From Holothuria scabra (taxonomy: Eukaryota; Echinodermata; Holothuroidea; Aspidochirotida; Holothuriidae), in assembly GCA_037179385.1 (NCBI GenBank), contig CM074196.1, forward strand, positions 30,401,986 through 30,465,985: 64,000 nt of DNA, read 5' to 3'. The stretch's first letter is position 1; the number at the start of each line of letters is the position of its first letter. Shown piece by piece: positions 11,401 through 23,400 of the stretch. Made by a program: the position numbers and the translations under genes. The notes below the pieces were generated by a model that searched no databases, was not told the DNA's origin, and saw only the letters and a list, made by a program, of their open reading frames with translations.

Positions 11401-14400
11401 AATTTCGATATCACATCATTCCTTTGTATAGCGATTCGACCATTTCGCATTTAGACCATTTACCAGAGAAGTAAAACCACACTGACGTTTGCAAGATATG
11501 AGACTTCAATCAGGAATTACAGGTACACCTCCATCCTCTGACAATCTGACTGCAGATAGTGTATGATGAGGTGTCGTTCGAAAAAAAACATACTAGATTA
11601 TAATTTTTTGTATCAACAATCTTACAATGGTAGGCCTACGCAACGCTGTCTCAGTAGCATCGTACCAATGGGAACCATTCCCAAACCCCCTCGATCTGTG
11701 ATTTTCTCGTATTAGATTGAAGTGCGCTTCAAGTCATGGATTTATTTTTCCGTCTTTCCACGACAAATGATTCCTTAATTTTTGCACAAATCTTTTGCAT
11801 ACTATGACAACTCTTGTTGTGGTTCTAATTACTTGTAGAATACAACTGGAATTAAAATTGATTTTATAGTGCATTGAAGTAATCACCCACACTTTCAAGA
11901 TCGTGTTTAAAAACTGTGGAGTTTCCTAGTAATTCTAAATATTGAAACATTTACGACCATTTTGCATCTGGGTCCCTTCTCTTAGACACCCAGTGGCATA
12001 TCTACAGAGGGGAGGCGGCTCTGAAAGATGAAGATTTCTTGAATTTGCTATTTGTGAAACCAGTCTACTGTGAGGTTTTGACAACTCATAAAATTCCTAA
12101 TTCTCGCCATTCAAAACTCTACATTCGTCATTATTTTTCTCAAAAAAGCAACATTTTCCGCTTCGCGCGCCACAAATTTCGATTCCTAAGCAGAAGAAGT
12201 CCTCGCTCATACATTGAGTAAAATTTTCCGAGCTCTGGACTTTGTAAGTGAAAAAACGGAAATTTGCTATTTGTGGCAGCAGATTTTCAAGTGACACCAT
12301 TAACTGCAGTGCTATTTTCATGAATTTTCTTTTGTAAAATTCAAAATTTTCTCCAATATAGGCACATGACTCAAAACATTTCGTCAGAGAGCTTCATTTC
12401 GTAGGGGTTGGATAACATAATGTAGCAACAACGATCTTCGGTCGCTGTTCCATTTTAGATCATTGCCAATAGGAAATGCAAATTCTTCAGTAATCCCCCA
12501 ACTTTTCAAATTTTCTTACAGGAAACCCAGAATCTAAACTTCTCTGCAATACAAGCACCATATTTCCCGAAAAAATGTCTAGCTACGCCGCTGTAGACAC
12601 CTTACCAGGAGAGGAGAAAAATTTAGGCCAGATATCACCCCACTTTGAAAACCAAATCGACGCCCCTGCCTGGCGAAAATTTCGACCCGTGTTTAGAGAC
12701 CAGTCCACTTTTTGGTTTAACGTGTAGTCGATAGAGGAATTGATTTTGAAATATGCCACTTCAGGGGATTGATGTCTAATTTCTTGTTCGACTTGTTAAG
12801 GTGTACCTCAAGTAAAAAATATCAAAAATATAAATTAAAGAGCAAGAATAATTAATTCTTACAGTCCAACTCTCATCTTTATCGCACATTCCTGAGCGGA
12901 GATATAAAATGATGAAGTTATTAACTTAAAGCAAATTGGTCCATTGCGCAATTATTTGTAATTTTCTTGTACAACTCAGATTACCTGTTTTGTTTTCCTT
13001 TAAGATTAAAAAAAATGTTTTTATGACCGTGAAAACTTCCTGTTTGCGTGAAGAACATGTTGCACAGAGAGGGCTTAATTAATTACAACAACCCATAAGA
13101 GTAAGAGTGATGTCACACCTTGGTACAAGGTGCAGTCACTTTCAGAAAAACAAAGAAATGCAAAGATGTAATGTGAGTAGTGCAACAATGACATCACAAA
13201 TTATTGGGCAATATACCGTTTTAAGTTGAGTGAATAAACTTCAACATTTTTTATGTCAGCTCAGGAATGTCCTATAAAGATGAGAGTTGGACTGTTAGAA
13301 CTCATTTTGCATGCTCTTTAATATATATATTTTTATTTTTATACTCGAGGTACACTTTACTTCTCATCACATCAATGTTACAGTTCCAAATCCGTTTTAC
13401 CATTTTGGTTGATTTTTGTTGGTGGAAAACTCCGTCGGTATTCACAGAGTCGCCATTTTGATTGAAGTAGTAGTGTGAGATGAGTCTTTCCAATGGTTCG
13501 CGCATAACATTCACGTACCTAACAGGAACGTCCCTAGCATTAAAAGAACAATCAATCGGTGTCATATTTTCTTTTCTTCCTTAAAGGAACAACTTAATTT
13601 TCATCCTGTGTTTACGTACAAAACAAAAAGGGAAAAAAGAATAACAATAACTAAACAATATAGATCAGTTTTAGGTTTTTTGCAAAGAAGGCCAGATGGA
13701 AAACTGAAGATTGCCGTAGTATTAAATACCCACATTACTTTTCCCCGACCGGGGATAGAACCCTGAGCCTCCCTACTGCAATGCGACATTATTTTTTCCT
13801 TATATTGGTAGGCGAACCCACTGGCTCGCCAAAAAGAACTCAAACAATATGCCACCGCTTATGTCGGCTCAGCAACAACACTGTTTCAAGTAACAGTATG
13901 ATGTTACACATATTTTAATATGACGTTATGTGAGTCCGCCTATAAAGAAGATGGGTGAATCATGCAGGTGCTGTAGTTAACAGTAAACATGGTAGTCCGA
14001 CTCTTTTTAAAAATTTTATTCCCGACACCAGTGGTCTCAGGTTGACTGACCACACGTCCCACTCATTGAACTGATATTGATAACTTGAAAATCTAAATGG
14101 TCCGTTAAGTACTCAGAAATAAAACAGTTATTTGTATGTAGGATATGGGTATTGTCTCAGCTTGACCATTGCTGTGCGAAGAACTGCTTAACAGGCAGTG
14201 GCGTAGCTAGGATTTTTTCCAGGGGGGCAAAGCTATGAAATTTCCCCAAAATTTTCCCAGTCAATGTGTATGTATTTCATATAAAAAATGCAAATTTACA
14301 AGTATAACAACATTACCATGTCATTATGTAATATTACCTGCATTTTTAATCTTAAAGTATAACAAAGAGCAATTGGAATTAACAACTCTTAGTATATTAT

Positions 14401-17400
14401 TTTGGTCAACAATATCTGGTTTATTTGTATGTACTAACGCAGTGGCGTAACCAGGATTTCTCTGAAAGGGGGGGGGGGGCATGCAGTATGATCTAAGGGG
14501 AGGGGTGTCCGAAAATTTTTTTAAGCAAAAATTTGGTGCAAGATTGGTGCATGCAAAATGGTGCAAGATTTTCGGCTTTGACAGGAACAGTGTAAAAATT
14601 GAATCGTGGTGGTTCATGAGGATAAAACTGAAACTTTTAGTGTCTTTACATGCATTCTTATGCCTTTTATGCTACCTTACGAAGTAAAACTTAACATTAA
14701 ATTTGCACACTTTTAGGAGTCAAAATAAAAGAGTATTGATCGGTATAGTATTTGTGGTATTTCTTGGCCACAAAACGTTGCTTTGTCATAAAGATTATCT
14801 AAGCGGAGCGCCACCATTGGTTGGCGCGGAGCGTAGAGAAAATTTCGAAAAATCAGACCCCTCAGATGGCAGGAAATAGCATTTTCCGGACTAATACGGA
14901 GAATCTACCCAGTCACTACCTTCTTTTGTCGTTTGCAAATAAAATCCTGCCTTCAAAATATGTTCGCAAACTGCAAAGTGATCAGAGAGTTTAGGGGTAA
15001 TCTGACCCAAAAATGTTATTTTGCCCAAAAGACTGAGCGAAACGCCTATATTAGTTGGCGCGAAGCGTAAAAATAATTTCGAAAGATCAGACCCCTCAGA
15101 TGGTTAAAAATAGCGTATTCATGCTTGTAAAGTGAATCTAAACATGTAGTCTTTATTTTTATCGATGCCACCAGTGGGAAACAGAGTCTACCCTTTTAAA
15201 GTAAAAATTGGAATTTGACAGAATTTGCCCATTTGTAGGAATTAAAATACTGGCATCACTGAGGGACGTACTTGCAGAGACAATCCTTCTCCTTTGAAAA
15301 TTTTTGAAAAATTCGGTGTCCTTATATGCAACCTGGTGCCACATATGCTATCTTTTGAAGTAAAACCTGTGTTACTAAAGTTTAACTACTTATTTTTAAG
15401 AACAAAAAAAAGTGGCATCTGTGAGGGGGGCATGGCCCAATGGTCCCCCCCCCTTCGTACGCCACGAAAAGAAGGCCTAACAGTGGCTCGATCACACAGT
15501 ATATCCTGTTAAAACAACAGTCTGTTAAGTGAAGAAGGCCACAAGGTACTCATGGACCCGTTTATTGTTGCTGTTACACCCCAAGTGAGCAGAAAGCTTT
15601 TTTCCCGAACTAGCCTGTAAGCCTCCAAGCTAAGTAACAAAATCTAAGTATGCCAATGGATCCCGTTCATTCTAATTTCTAGACTAATTTTAAGTTAATC
15701 GTTGGCCATGGATTGTTTCAGCCCCATCCATCGTTATGTACACAGAGTAACAGACTACTAGCTTGCATGACAATATAATAAACTCGGGGGGGGGGGGGGG
15801 GCTACGTTAGTGACTTGTCAGTTTTCACATCCTTTTACCGAATTCGCAAAGTGTAAAACGCAGAGACTGTGTGCAAGGGGATAAGTTCGGGTTTACAGCC
15901 TTTCAGTGTTAGTTGTATATTGTATCAGCTGTTGTTTAATTCCTCAATAACAGCTTCATGTACACTGAAATGCACTGATCGTAAAAACCGCGTGTATACA
16001 AGAGAATATTCAATCTGCTACGCGGCGAGGACATTTCTGTGGAATGCGAGTAGGGCCGGTTCATGCGACACTGACGAAATCTCAAATCTAGGTTAATTTG
16101 TTGCATGAAAATACGAATTATGTATGAGAAATGCCTCAGAATTTTTTATTCTAACAAAAATTTTGAAAAAATATTTTCCGGGGGGGGGGAACTTGCCCCC
16201 TTCCCCCCCCCCCCCCAGTAGCTACGCCACTGTTAACAGGTTTGGTAAAAACTTGTTGAATTTCATTAACCAACTCAATGTTCGAGATTAAATAACACTT
16301 TCCTAGTCTTTGTAACCAATATTCATGAACCAAATCAATGAACGGCTTTAAAGGCAGTAGTTTGTCACCCCTCCACCACCCCCCCCCCCCTTGCAATTTT
16401 ACCAGGAGTCTAAAAAATTCTCAATTGGTAAAGCTCATCAAATAGAGAAGCTCACCACATAGAGATGCTCATCGAAGAGAGTAGCTCATATGACAAGACA
16501 CGTATTGAGAGTGTTCTGATTACACATCAGGGCTTTGTGTACTCACCGGGGTATAATTCCCGAACCAGCATGAGGTTTGCCCTTAGATAAGGACGAGACT
16601 TAAAGTTAAAGTGCAGTCCCCCAAACTTATTTTGAAGAAAAAAATAAACAGCACAATTGTCGTCTTATTTCTGTTCAAAGTATCTTTCATAACATTTTTT
16701 TTATTTAACTAAAAGCATATTCAAGGTAAAACAAACAATTATTTCTAGTAAATTTCACATTTGAAAAGAAAAACCAATTGTCGCGTGACCCCCAACTGCC
16801 AAACATGAAACTGGACAGTTTACTACACTACTTCAATTTGGGATGATTGCTCCTGCCCTTTAAACAGTCTCTGGTGATGTATACCGTATGTGCTTTTCAG
16901 ATTACTGACGAACTATGTAACTTTCTGGGCATATTGATGACGAACGTTTTCTAATCTATGTAACTCTCTTTCATGTTCATATGTTCATGTAACTTACGGC
17001 ACATAACGGTACCCCGAAGAATATGCAACGGCTTGACATCCAATAAGGAAACAACATCCCCCACCCGGAAAAAAATAAAAATAAAACAGAAGGCAAAAGA
17101 AAATCGCACTGACAAATAGTTGTCCTACCTGGGAAACTGGACGAAAGCTGCATGTCCGCCGAGTAAAGCGGGTGGTTGTATTGCTCTAACATAACTCCTT
17201 ATTTTTTCCTCGTTCAAAAGAATGGAATCCTGGCAAAATAATTTCACAAAATATCAGCACAATAAGTTTTTAACAAGGGTAAACAGCATTGTGCATACTA
17301 TCAACGGCTTTTTAACAGTGTTCATGCAGAAACCGCATGTCCTTGAGCATGGGAACTGACTCAAAAACCCCTTTGGTGTCAATTGGGAAGACCTGGGGTC

Positions 17401-20400
17401 CAAGGTGCTCTGTATTGTGTCAAGGTTAGTTATCATTTTCCTAGCCCTTGTAGGGATATTCGGCCATTTCTGGCCCATTGTGTGTCCGGCATTTTATCGT
17501 TTTTGTTTTTGTTTTGTTTAATTTCTTTAGTCTACTATTCCTCTCCTTTTTGTAATTTCTCTAATTTGCTAGCCGGCCAACGGAGGTTTTGACCATGGCG
17601 TGTGACAGAGAATACCAGTTCCAAAAACAAACCAACAAACAAACAAAAAACTAGTGAAACCATTACTACAGTAGTTCTGACACATCGGTGATCCGACCAA
17701 TAAAAGGGTTTAAAACTTCCCTACTTTGAAGCAATATAGAGGATTTTTACATGACATAAGCGCGTCTCCTAAGGAAATGCTGACTGTCACTGATCATGCG
17801 CAGTAGCTGTGTTATCGATAAGCACCGCAGTAACAAATGATGCAAAATGGACGCCTAGCCCTCAAAATGGAGAGACTCGTAACGCAGTGACATTAAATCA
17901 CCTCTAGATGGCCTACTTAGTAAACTTCAAGTTTCAATGATTGAAAATATCACGTAATTTTCAAAAATGTTCATTTTGATCTTTTTGGAAATGAATTGGA
18001 GGCGTTAAAAGCCGTAGAGTTGTTTCATTTAGGCCTACGTAACAAGCCTCGCCACGGCCTTGAAGGGCAAAAACTAGTGTAGCTAAGAACCAGTTGATGG
18101 CCCACTATTGAATTTTGCAAGGCAGTGGGCGCGGCTTACCAATTGTGACGTCACGTGAAAACACTCTATAGACCTTGTGCATATGATGTCACAGACAATT
18201 CATTCGATGTCAATCCATCGAATACGCTCACAGTCTGCTACACGAGTTCTAATGTGTGTGGCCACATGTCCCATTGTCCTGCTCAAAGGATGACGTCAGT
18301 GTGTTATCAATGCACAAGGTCTATAGAGTGTTTTCACGTGACTCTATAACTCGTTGGCTACGCCCAATGCCGGGCAAAAAATCAAGTCTTTACATCGGTC
18401 CAGGTAGTTGTTCTACCGGGAACTCCCTAATCGGTCGTCAGCTGCTTCTCAGCCAGCTGTAGGCACTTCCCAACAGTTTTCCCGACATTCAAGAAAAGGG
18501 CTGGACTTATGACGTCAGTGGGAGCAATCTATAGAATTGAGCAAATACATATAACAGAAAAGCTTTTAAGGGAGGATTTAAACGATATGAACCCCCCCCC
18601 CCCTTCGGGGATACGGATAATGGGGAAGTTCCCCCTCCCACCTGGCACCTTCGGGGTTACATGTATTATGGGGGGTACATGGGGTCTACGTAAGGTCACG
18701 CCCTTCTTCAATAATGGGACAGACAGATTGTATTAGATTTCCTATTCTCATCTTGCTCTGCTCTGAAACAAAGAACAAGTGTTCCAGTTGATCAAGAAAG
18801 AACACGGTTGGTGGTGCAACGAAAACAAATAGTAAGTAAGATGGCGGATATATCTTCTCAAGGAAGGAATGTAAGGAAATATGAAGAGCACAATGACTAA
18901 TAAAATTAAACAGAACATGTACCCTAGAGCAATAAATCACTAGAACAACAAATTGCAGGCCATACTAAGAATATTAGTAAACGAAGTGAGTTGGTGAAAG
19001 TTGACACTTTCCGGCGCACGATGAACCCACATGCATAGCGTTACGTGTGCATATGATTACTGTACCTGCAAGAGCAGGCCCGGATACAAGAGGGACTTTT
19101 ACGGCCTCAGCCCTCCCTTTTCGCCACGCCAACAATAAATATACGGGAAATATCAGTGCAACTCCCTCACACCCCTGTTTTCTCTTAGGTCACCCCCCCC
19201 CCCCCCCCGTCTTTGGAATGTCTTGATCCCCGCCTGATTAGTTCGTTACTGTAGAGGACGGGTTCCCATTGTCTCGTTCTCGTCTTCCGGAGCAGTCAAG
19301 AACGGTGTCGAATACAGTTAAAGACTTTTCAAAGTCTTTCTACAATCTTAGACAAAACTAGATGGAACACCCCCGCTCCCCGTGCAACGTTGGAGATAAT
19401 AAAGCCAATTTGGGACGCAACATTTTCTTTGGGACCCAACGTTGCACGGGGGGATGGGGGTTTCGTAAATCGCTATTTTCTGTAGGACACAACTTTTCAA
19501 AGGGGGATAGAGGTCGTGGAAAGAGTACTCGGCACCATAAACAAGACAAAGACGTGAGGTGTTCCAACAGTTTTGTCCAAGATTGTAGGTGATATCGTTC
19601 TATGTATGCTTTCAACGTTTCATCCAGCCCAGAAGTGTCATTATCGCTCTATAGCTGAGAACTTCAGTACCCCCAATCCTCTGTTCGCGTCCGCCCTGTA
19701 TCCACGTCCGCGAAAATGGACACAGAACTAATGGGGAAACATTCTCGGAAAATGCAGTGATTGAAGGTCCTATAGAGGAGAAATTGTACATGTTATTTGG
19801 TAAAATGGGCAGACCCTGAACAGTCTACTAGAATGAGTGAACACCAATACTTACTGGTAAAATTATTATTCTTTTTCGTTCATCTTGCTCTTGTTTTATC
19901 TGCAACATGCCTGCCGCCTTTGCAATGGTGCGACATCCAGTTTTAGGTATGGCGTTGAAAAAGATGATATGATTCTAAAGGAAAAGTATTTCAAAAATAC
20001 TCTAGCCATGCAAAGTAGTATTTCACAAATTCTCTTGCCATTCAAAGTAACTGCGAGGAATGGGCGCGTTTTCAAACACTGCTATATTATTATATCTTTG
20101 AAAATCCGATTTTAAGATTTGAATAACATTAGGCAATGGGGGCATTTTTTACAGCAAAGCTTTCAAGATTTACAACCAAATGTGTTTGTTTTATTGTTAC
20201 TTAGATGGGGTTTTACGGCGTAGTTTCGAACCAGTTGGTTTAAGTCGGGCCAGCCGCGGATTTTTCCAGTTATGGCTCACTGGCTTGTTTTCCGCTCGCT
20301 CCGATTGCTTAGGCTGAGCACCAAGCAAAATGGCTGTAGGTTCCATTTTTAACTTAGTCTTCGGTATGACCTGGAATAGAACTCCAGACCTCCCGACTGT

Positions 20401-23400
20401 AAAACCGGATGGGAAGGCTGGTGAATATTCATTGCAGGACTTTTTGTTCATCCGTCTATGGAATGATCAATATCCGTGTACAGTATATTATTTTAAACAC
20501 TCGAAATAAACATTAATCCGAAAGGGACCGAATTTGCGACCTTTTGAAAATGGATGCCTATAAAGGCCCGTACTTGAGTCGGGATACCTGTTTTTAAAAA
20601 CTTTTATGGAACTAAACGTGAAAGAAAGTATCCCCTCAAACTAGAAATCAGGGGCCCATTCCACACAGAGTTACGCACAATCTTAAGTTTGATTCCCCAT
20701 ACTTAAGTCAACAGAAATCAAACTTAAGATCGTGCGTAACTCTTTGTGGAACAGGCCCCAGGAGTGAGAAGCGAAACGCCGAGGTAGGGGGTTATGCCCC
20801 CGTCAGAGAAGACTACTTCCCCACGCCGGGGAAATATTCCAACTTCGTCTGAGATCCTTAAACCGTCAGATAACATATAGGTGTAATCATGAACAATCCT
20901 CGTAGGCTCGGGCATGAGCTTACATTTTCTGAAAGGTAGGTTATAGGCTTTTCAATAAGGGTCCCAAGTTTTCCTTAACGTTTAACGTATAGGTTTAAAA
21001 ATTTCCTTCGACAGCTCAGTAAAAATCCAAAGCCTTTTCAATTTTTCGGCAAAGAACTTTTTCGGTGCTCTTCTCGGGCTCTGAAAGTTTTTGCGTTGTA
21101 TATATTTTGTCAACCCATAATGTTTTTTTTTTATCTTCGGGTAACTGGTTAGCGTTGAGGAGCATGCATGCCCCTGTTAGGTAACTTCTGGGGCTAACCT
21201 GACGAGATATACTTTTACTCGAGAAGAAGAAGAAGACTAAACAGCTAAAGTCAAGTTATTACGAATGACATCCGTATTTACATACTTTGTCATGGCACGG
21301 AAGTAGCCTGGCTACTCGGACTTCCATGGTCAGATGGTGATAGCCATTTACCAAGTTTCGTAACTGAATCGGTCAATCGTGTTACTGTATACATTTAGTT
21401 AATCTTGTCATTACACTGTTAAAAAATTTCTCTGTAAATTTACATAATTTTTATGGCAAATTTTTTTCCAACCAAATAATGTTTTTTTTTTACAGCCAGA
21501 CTGTAATCATGAAAAAACATTAAGGGTTTGTTTTTTCTTTACCGTTTTTGCATGTAAATTAGTTTACAAAAGTCTACTGTAAATCGAATTACAGAATTGT
21601 TCTGTTTTGTTTACCTTAATTTTATGTGAATTTACAGCCTACTGTTTTCATTCCCGACGTTTTAATATTTATTATAATATCGCTTTTTTACCTTTCATAT
21701 GTTATTACGTAACATACACTTCACCATTACGTAGATCAGGTATTTGCTTATCAACGTAATGTGTCGTTACGAAGTTGTTTTCAATCAAAACATATTGAGG
21801 ATGCTTTGTTGTCATATTGTTGTCAAGTAGACTGCTATCTCTAGGAACTTTGTAATTGGAAAGTCACATTTTTTGTACAATATAATAGTTATTTTTAAAA
21901 TAAATATGTCAAAGAATGCAAATACATTGGTTGCAAACATTTCCAGACAAGGTAAACAATAAGTATATCACTTCCTGATTAAAAAACGCCAAAGAAGATA
22001 TTATTCAAAGGAACAGCAATCCTTTTGTTAGGGAAATGCCTACAAAATAAGCTCCACCCATTTATGCAAAATGAGATTTACGTCATAAAGTGGTAAATTT
22101 ACAGACTCTTTCAAGTAAATGTGTGAAACGTTTTTAATTTGCTCCGATCAAGTGCATGAGCGCCTGTGGCGATGAGTTGACATCAGTATACCAATTGTCA
22201 GTGCTCTGAAATTAGGGCCTTACAATTTCTTTTTACTTAAAAATGTGTGACAAAACACCAGTTGTATGATATTTATAACTAAGAACGTAATAACTAAGTA
22301 TGCTTTTGTAATAAATGTAAGTTAATTTTCAAATAGGGCCATAAATTTGCCAAAAATGTTTTTTTTTTTAAACTGAAACTTCGCAGAACGATGCATGTTA
22401 TATATTGAAAATTTTCTGGCTATTTCTTATTTGTTTGTTTGGGCTTATTTTTGTTTCTTTTTCAGCTTAAAAACAAAATGAATGTTCGTTAAATGACAGT
22501 ATATTTATGTGAAATCAGAAAAATACAAAATACTGTTAAAATTTCTGTAAATTTACAGAAAAAGTTTTACAAAGCAGTAAAATTTGGTTAAAAAAGCAGA
22601 CAGAAATGGTTTTTCAAATAAACAGAAAATACATGTTAAACAACCTTTTTTTATTGTAGCAATACAAAGTGTCTGTAAAGATACAGAAAATCTCTATTTA
22701 AAGTAAAATACAAAAAGTTTAAGTTAAAAAAAGTCTGTAAATTTACAGAAATTTTTAACATTGTAGGAGCAATCAAGGGGAAGCTTAACTGTCTGCTGAT
22801 GTCTGGGCGTTTTACTTTTTGCAAGACAGGACGGTTATGTTAAACATGGATATTTCAAATGTTACCTTACCGTGCCACTCAATGGGTAACCCGACGCAGT
22901 CTCCATTTCAAATCCTTCGGGGAGAAAAGATTAAACGAAACTTAAAAACGAAACAATAGGTTGTAGCTGGATTACATAGGCACCCAGACATACGTTACTC
23001 CTAGAGGACTTCGGTAGCGGATCTATGGTAGAGAAGTTGGGGTACGGGACTAAATAATCTGATAATGGACCATAATCTCATTCATTCCAAAATAGTAAGT
23101 TAACCAGAATTCCTTGACAACTAAGTTACTGTGTAACGAAGCAAAAGTCACTATGTGGAAATTGCCAACAATCGTCGAGTAAGGGTTAAAATGTACCAAC
23201 ACTGTTCACGTATTTCAAATCAGATAAATTGGGTAAAGTCCCCCAAAATTTCTTGTTTATTTGGTAACAGTAAATGCTGGCCACACAGTTTCGTGTTAAC
23301 CTAATTACTATGTTGGTTTACCCATTAATCAAAAATTGGGGAAAAGTTAACAACCAATAGCAGTAATGTAACATACGTGAACAATGTTGGTGAAACTTTT

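Larger units (their letters stand above)
14053..16353 (-). mobile_element. Family X MITE split by a hAT insertion
   Basis: The left part (14,053-14,195) has 'aaacagttatttgtatgtag' and ends ACTGCTTAACAGG. The right part (16,233-16,353) continues TTAACAGGTTTGG to AACCAACTCAATG. Joined at one copy of TTAACAGG, the two parts read through in the order of the family X copy at 50,829-51,178. The insertion explains the 2-kb break. Confidence 0.72.

Noticed and set aside
13534..13579. Longer exon 5 starting at 13,579 (RKENMTPIDCSFNAR)
   Set aside because: The pyrimidine-rich acceptor at 13,534 is better and joins exon 4 in phase; the extra residues do not fit the family.
13738..13855. tRNA gene
   Set aside because: B-box-like motif only; no complete cloverleaf could be drawn. 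SINE origin is more likely.
17129..17197. Frame reading LEQYNHPLYSADMQLSSSF as the catalytic segment, which would have lacked the catalytic His
   Set aside because: The alternative frame from the better acceptor at 17,229 gives GGHAAFVQFP, fits both neighbours in phase and matches the family.
17254..17478. Minus-strand 74-residue frame overlapping a degenerate repeat
   Set aside because: No family resemblance and no splice signals linking it to the sulfotransferase exons.
18686..18790. Minus-strand segment after a strong acceptor 'ttgttctttgtttcag' considered as an extra sulfotransferase exon
   Set aside because: No open frame fits the phase-0 junction between exons 3 and 4, which already join directly.
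20817..20928. Minus-strand open frame after 'acctacctttcag' considered as sulfotransferase exon 2
   Set aside because: It needs the second donor of exon 1 and a poor donor of its own, while the 44-bp exon at 22,871-22,914 has strong sites at both ends and fits the main donor.
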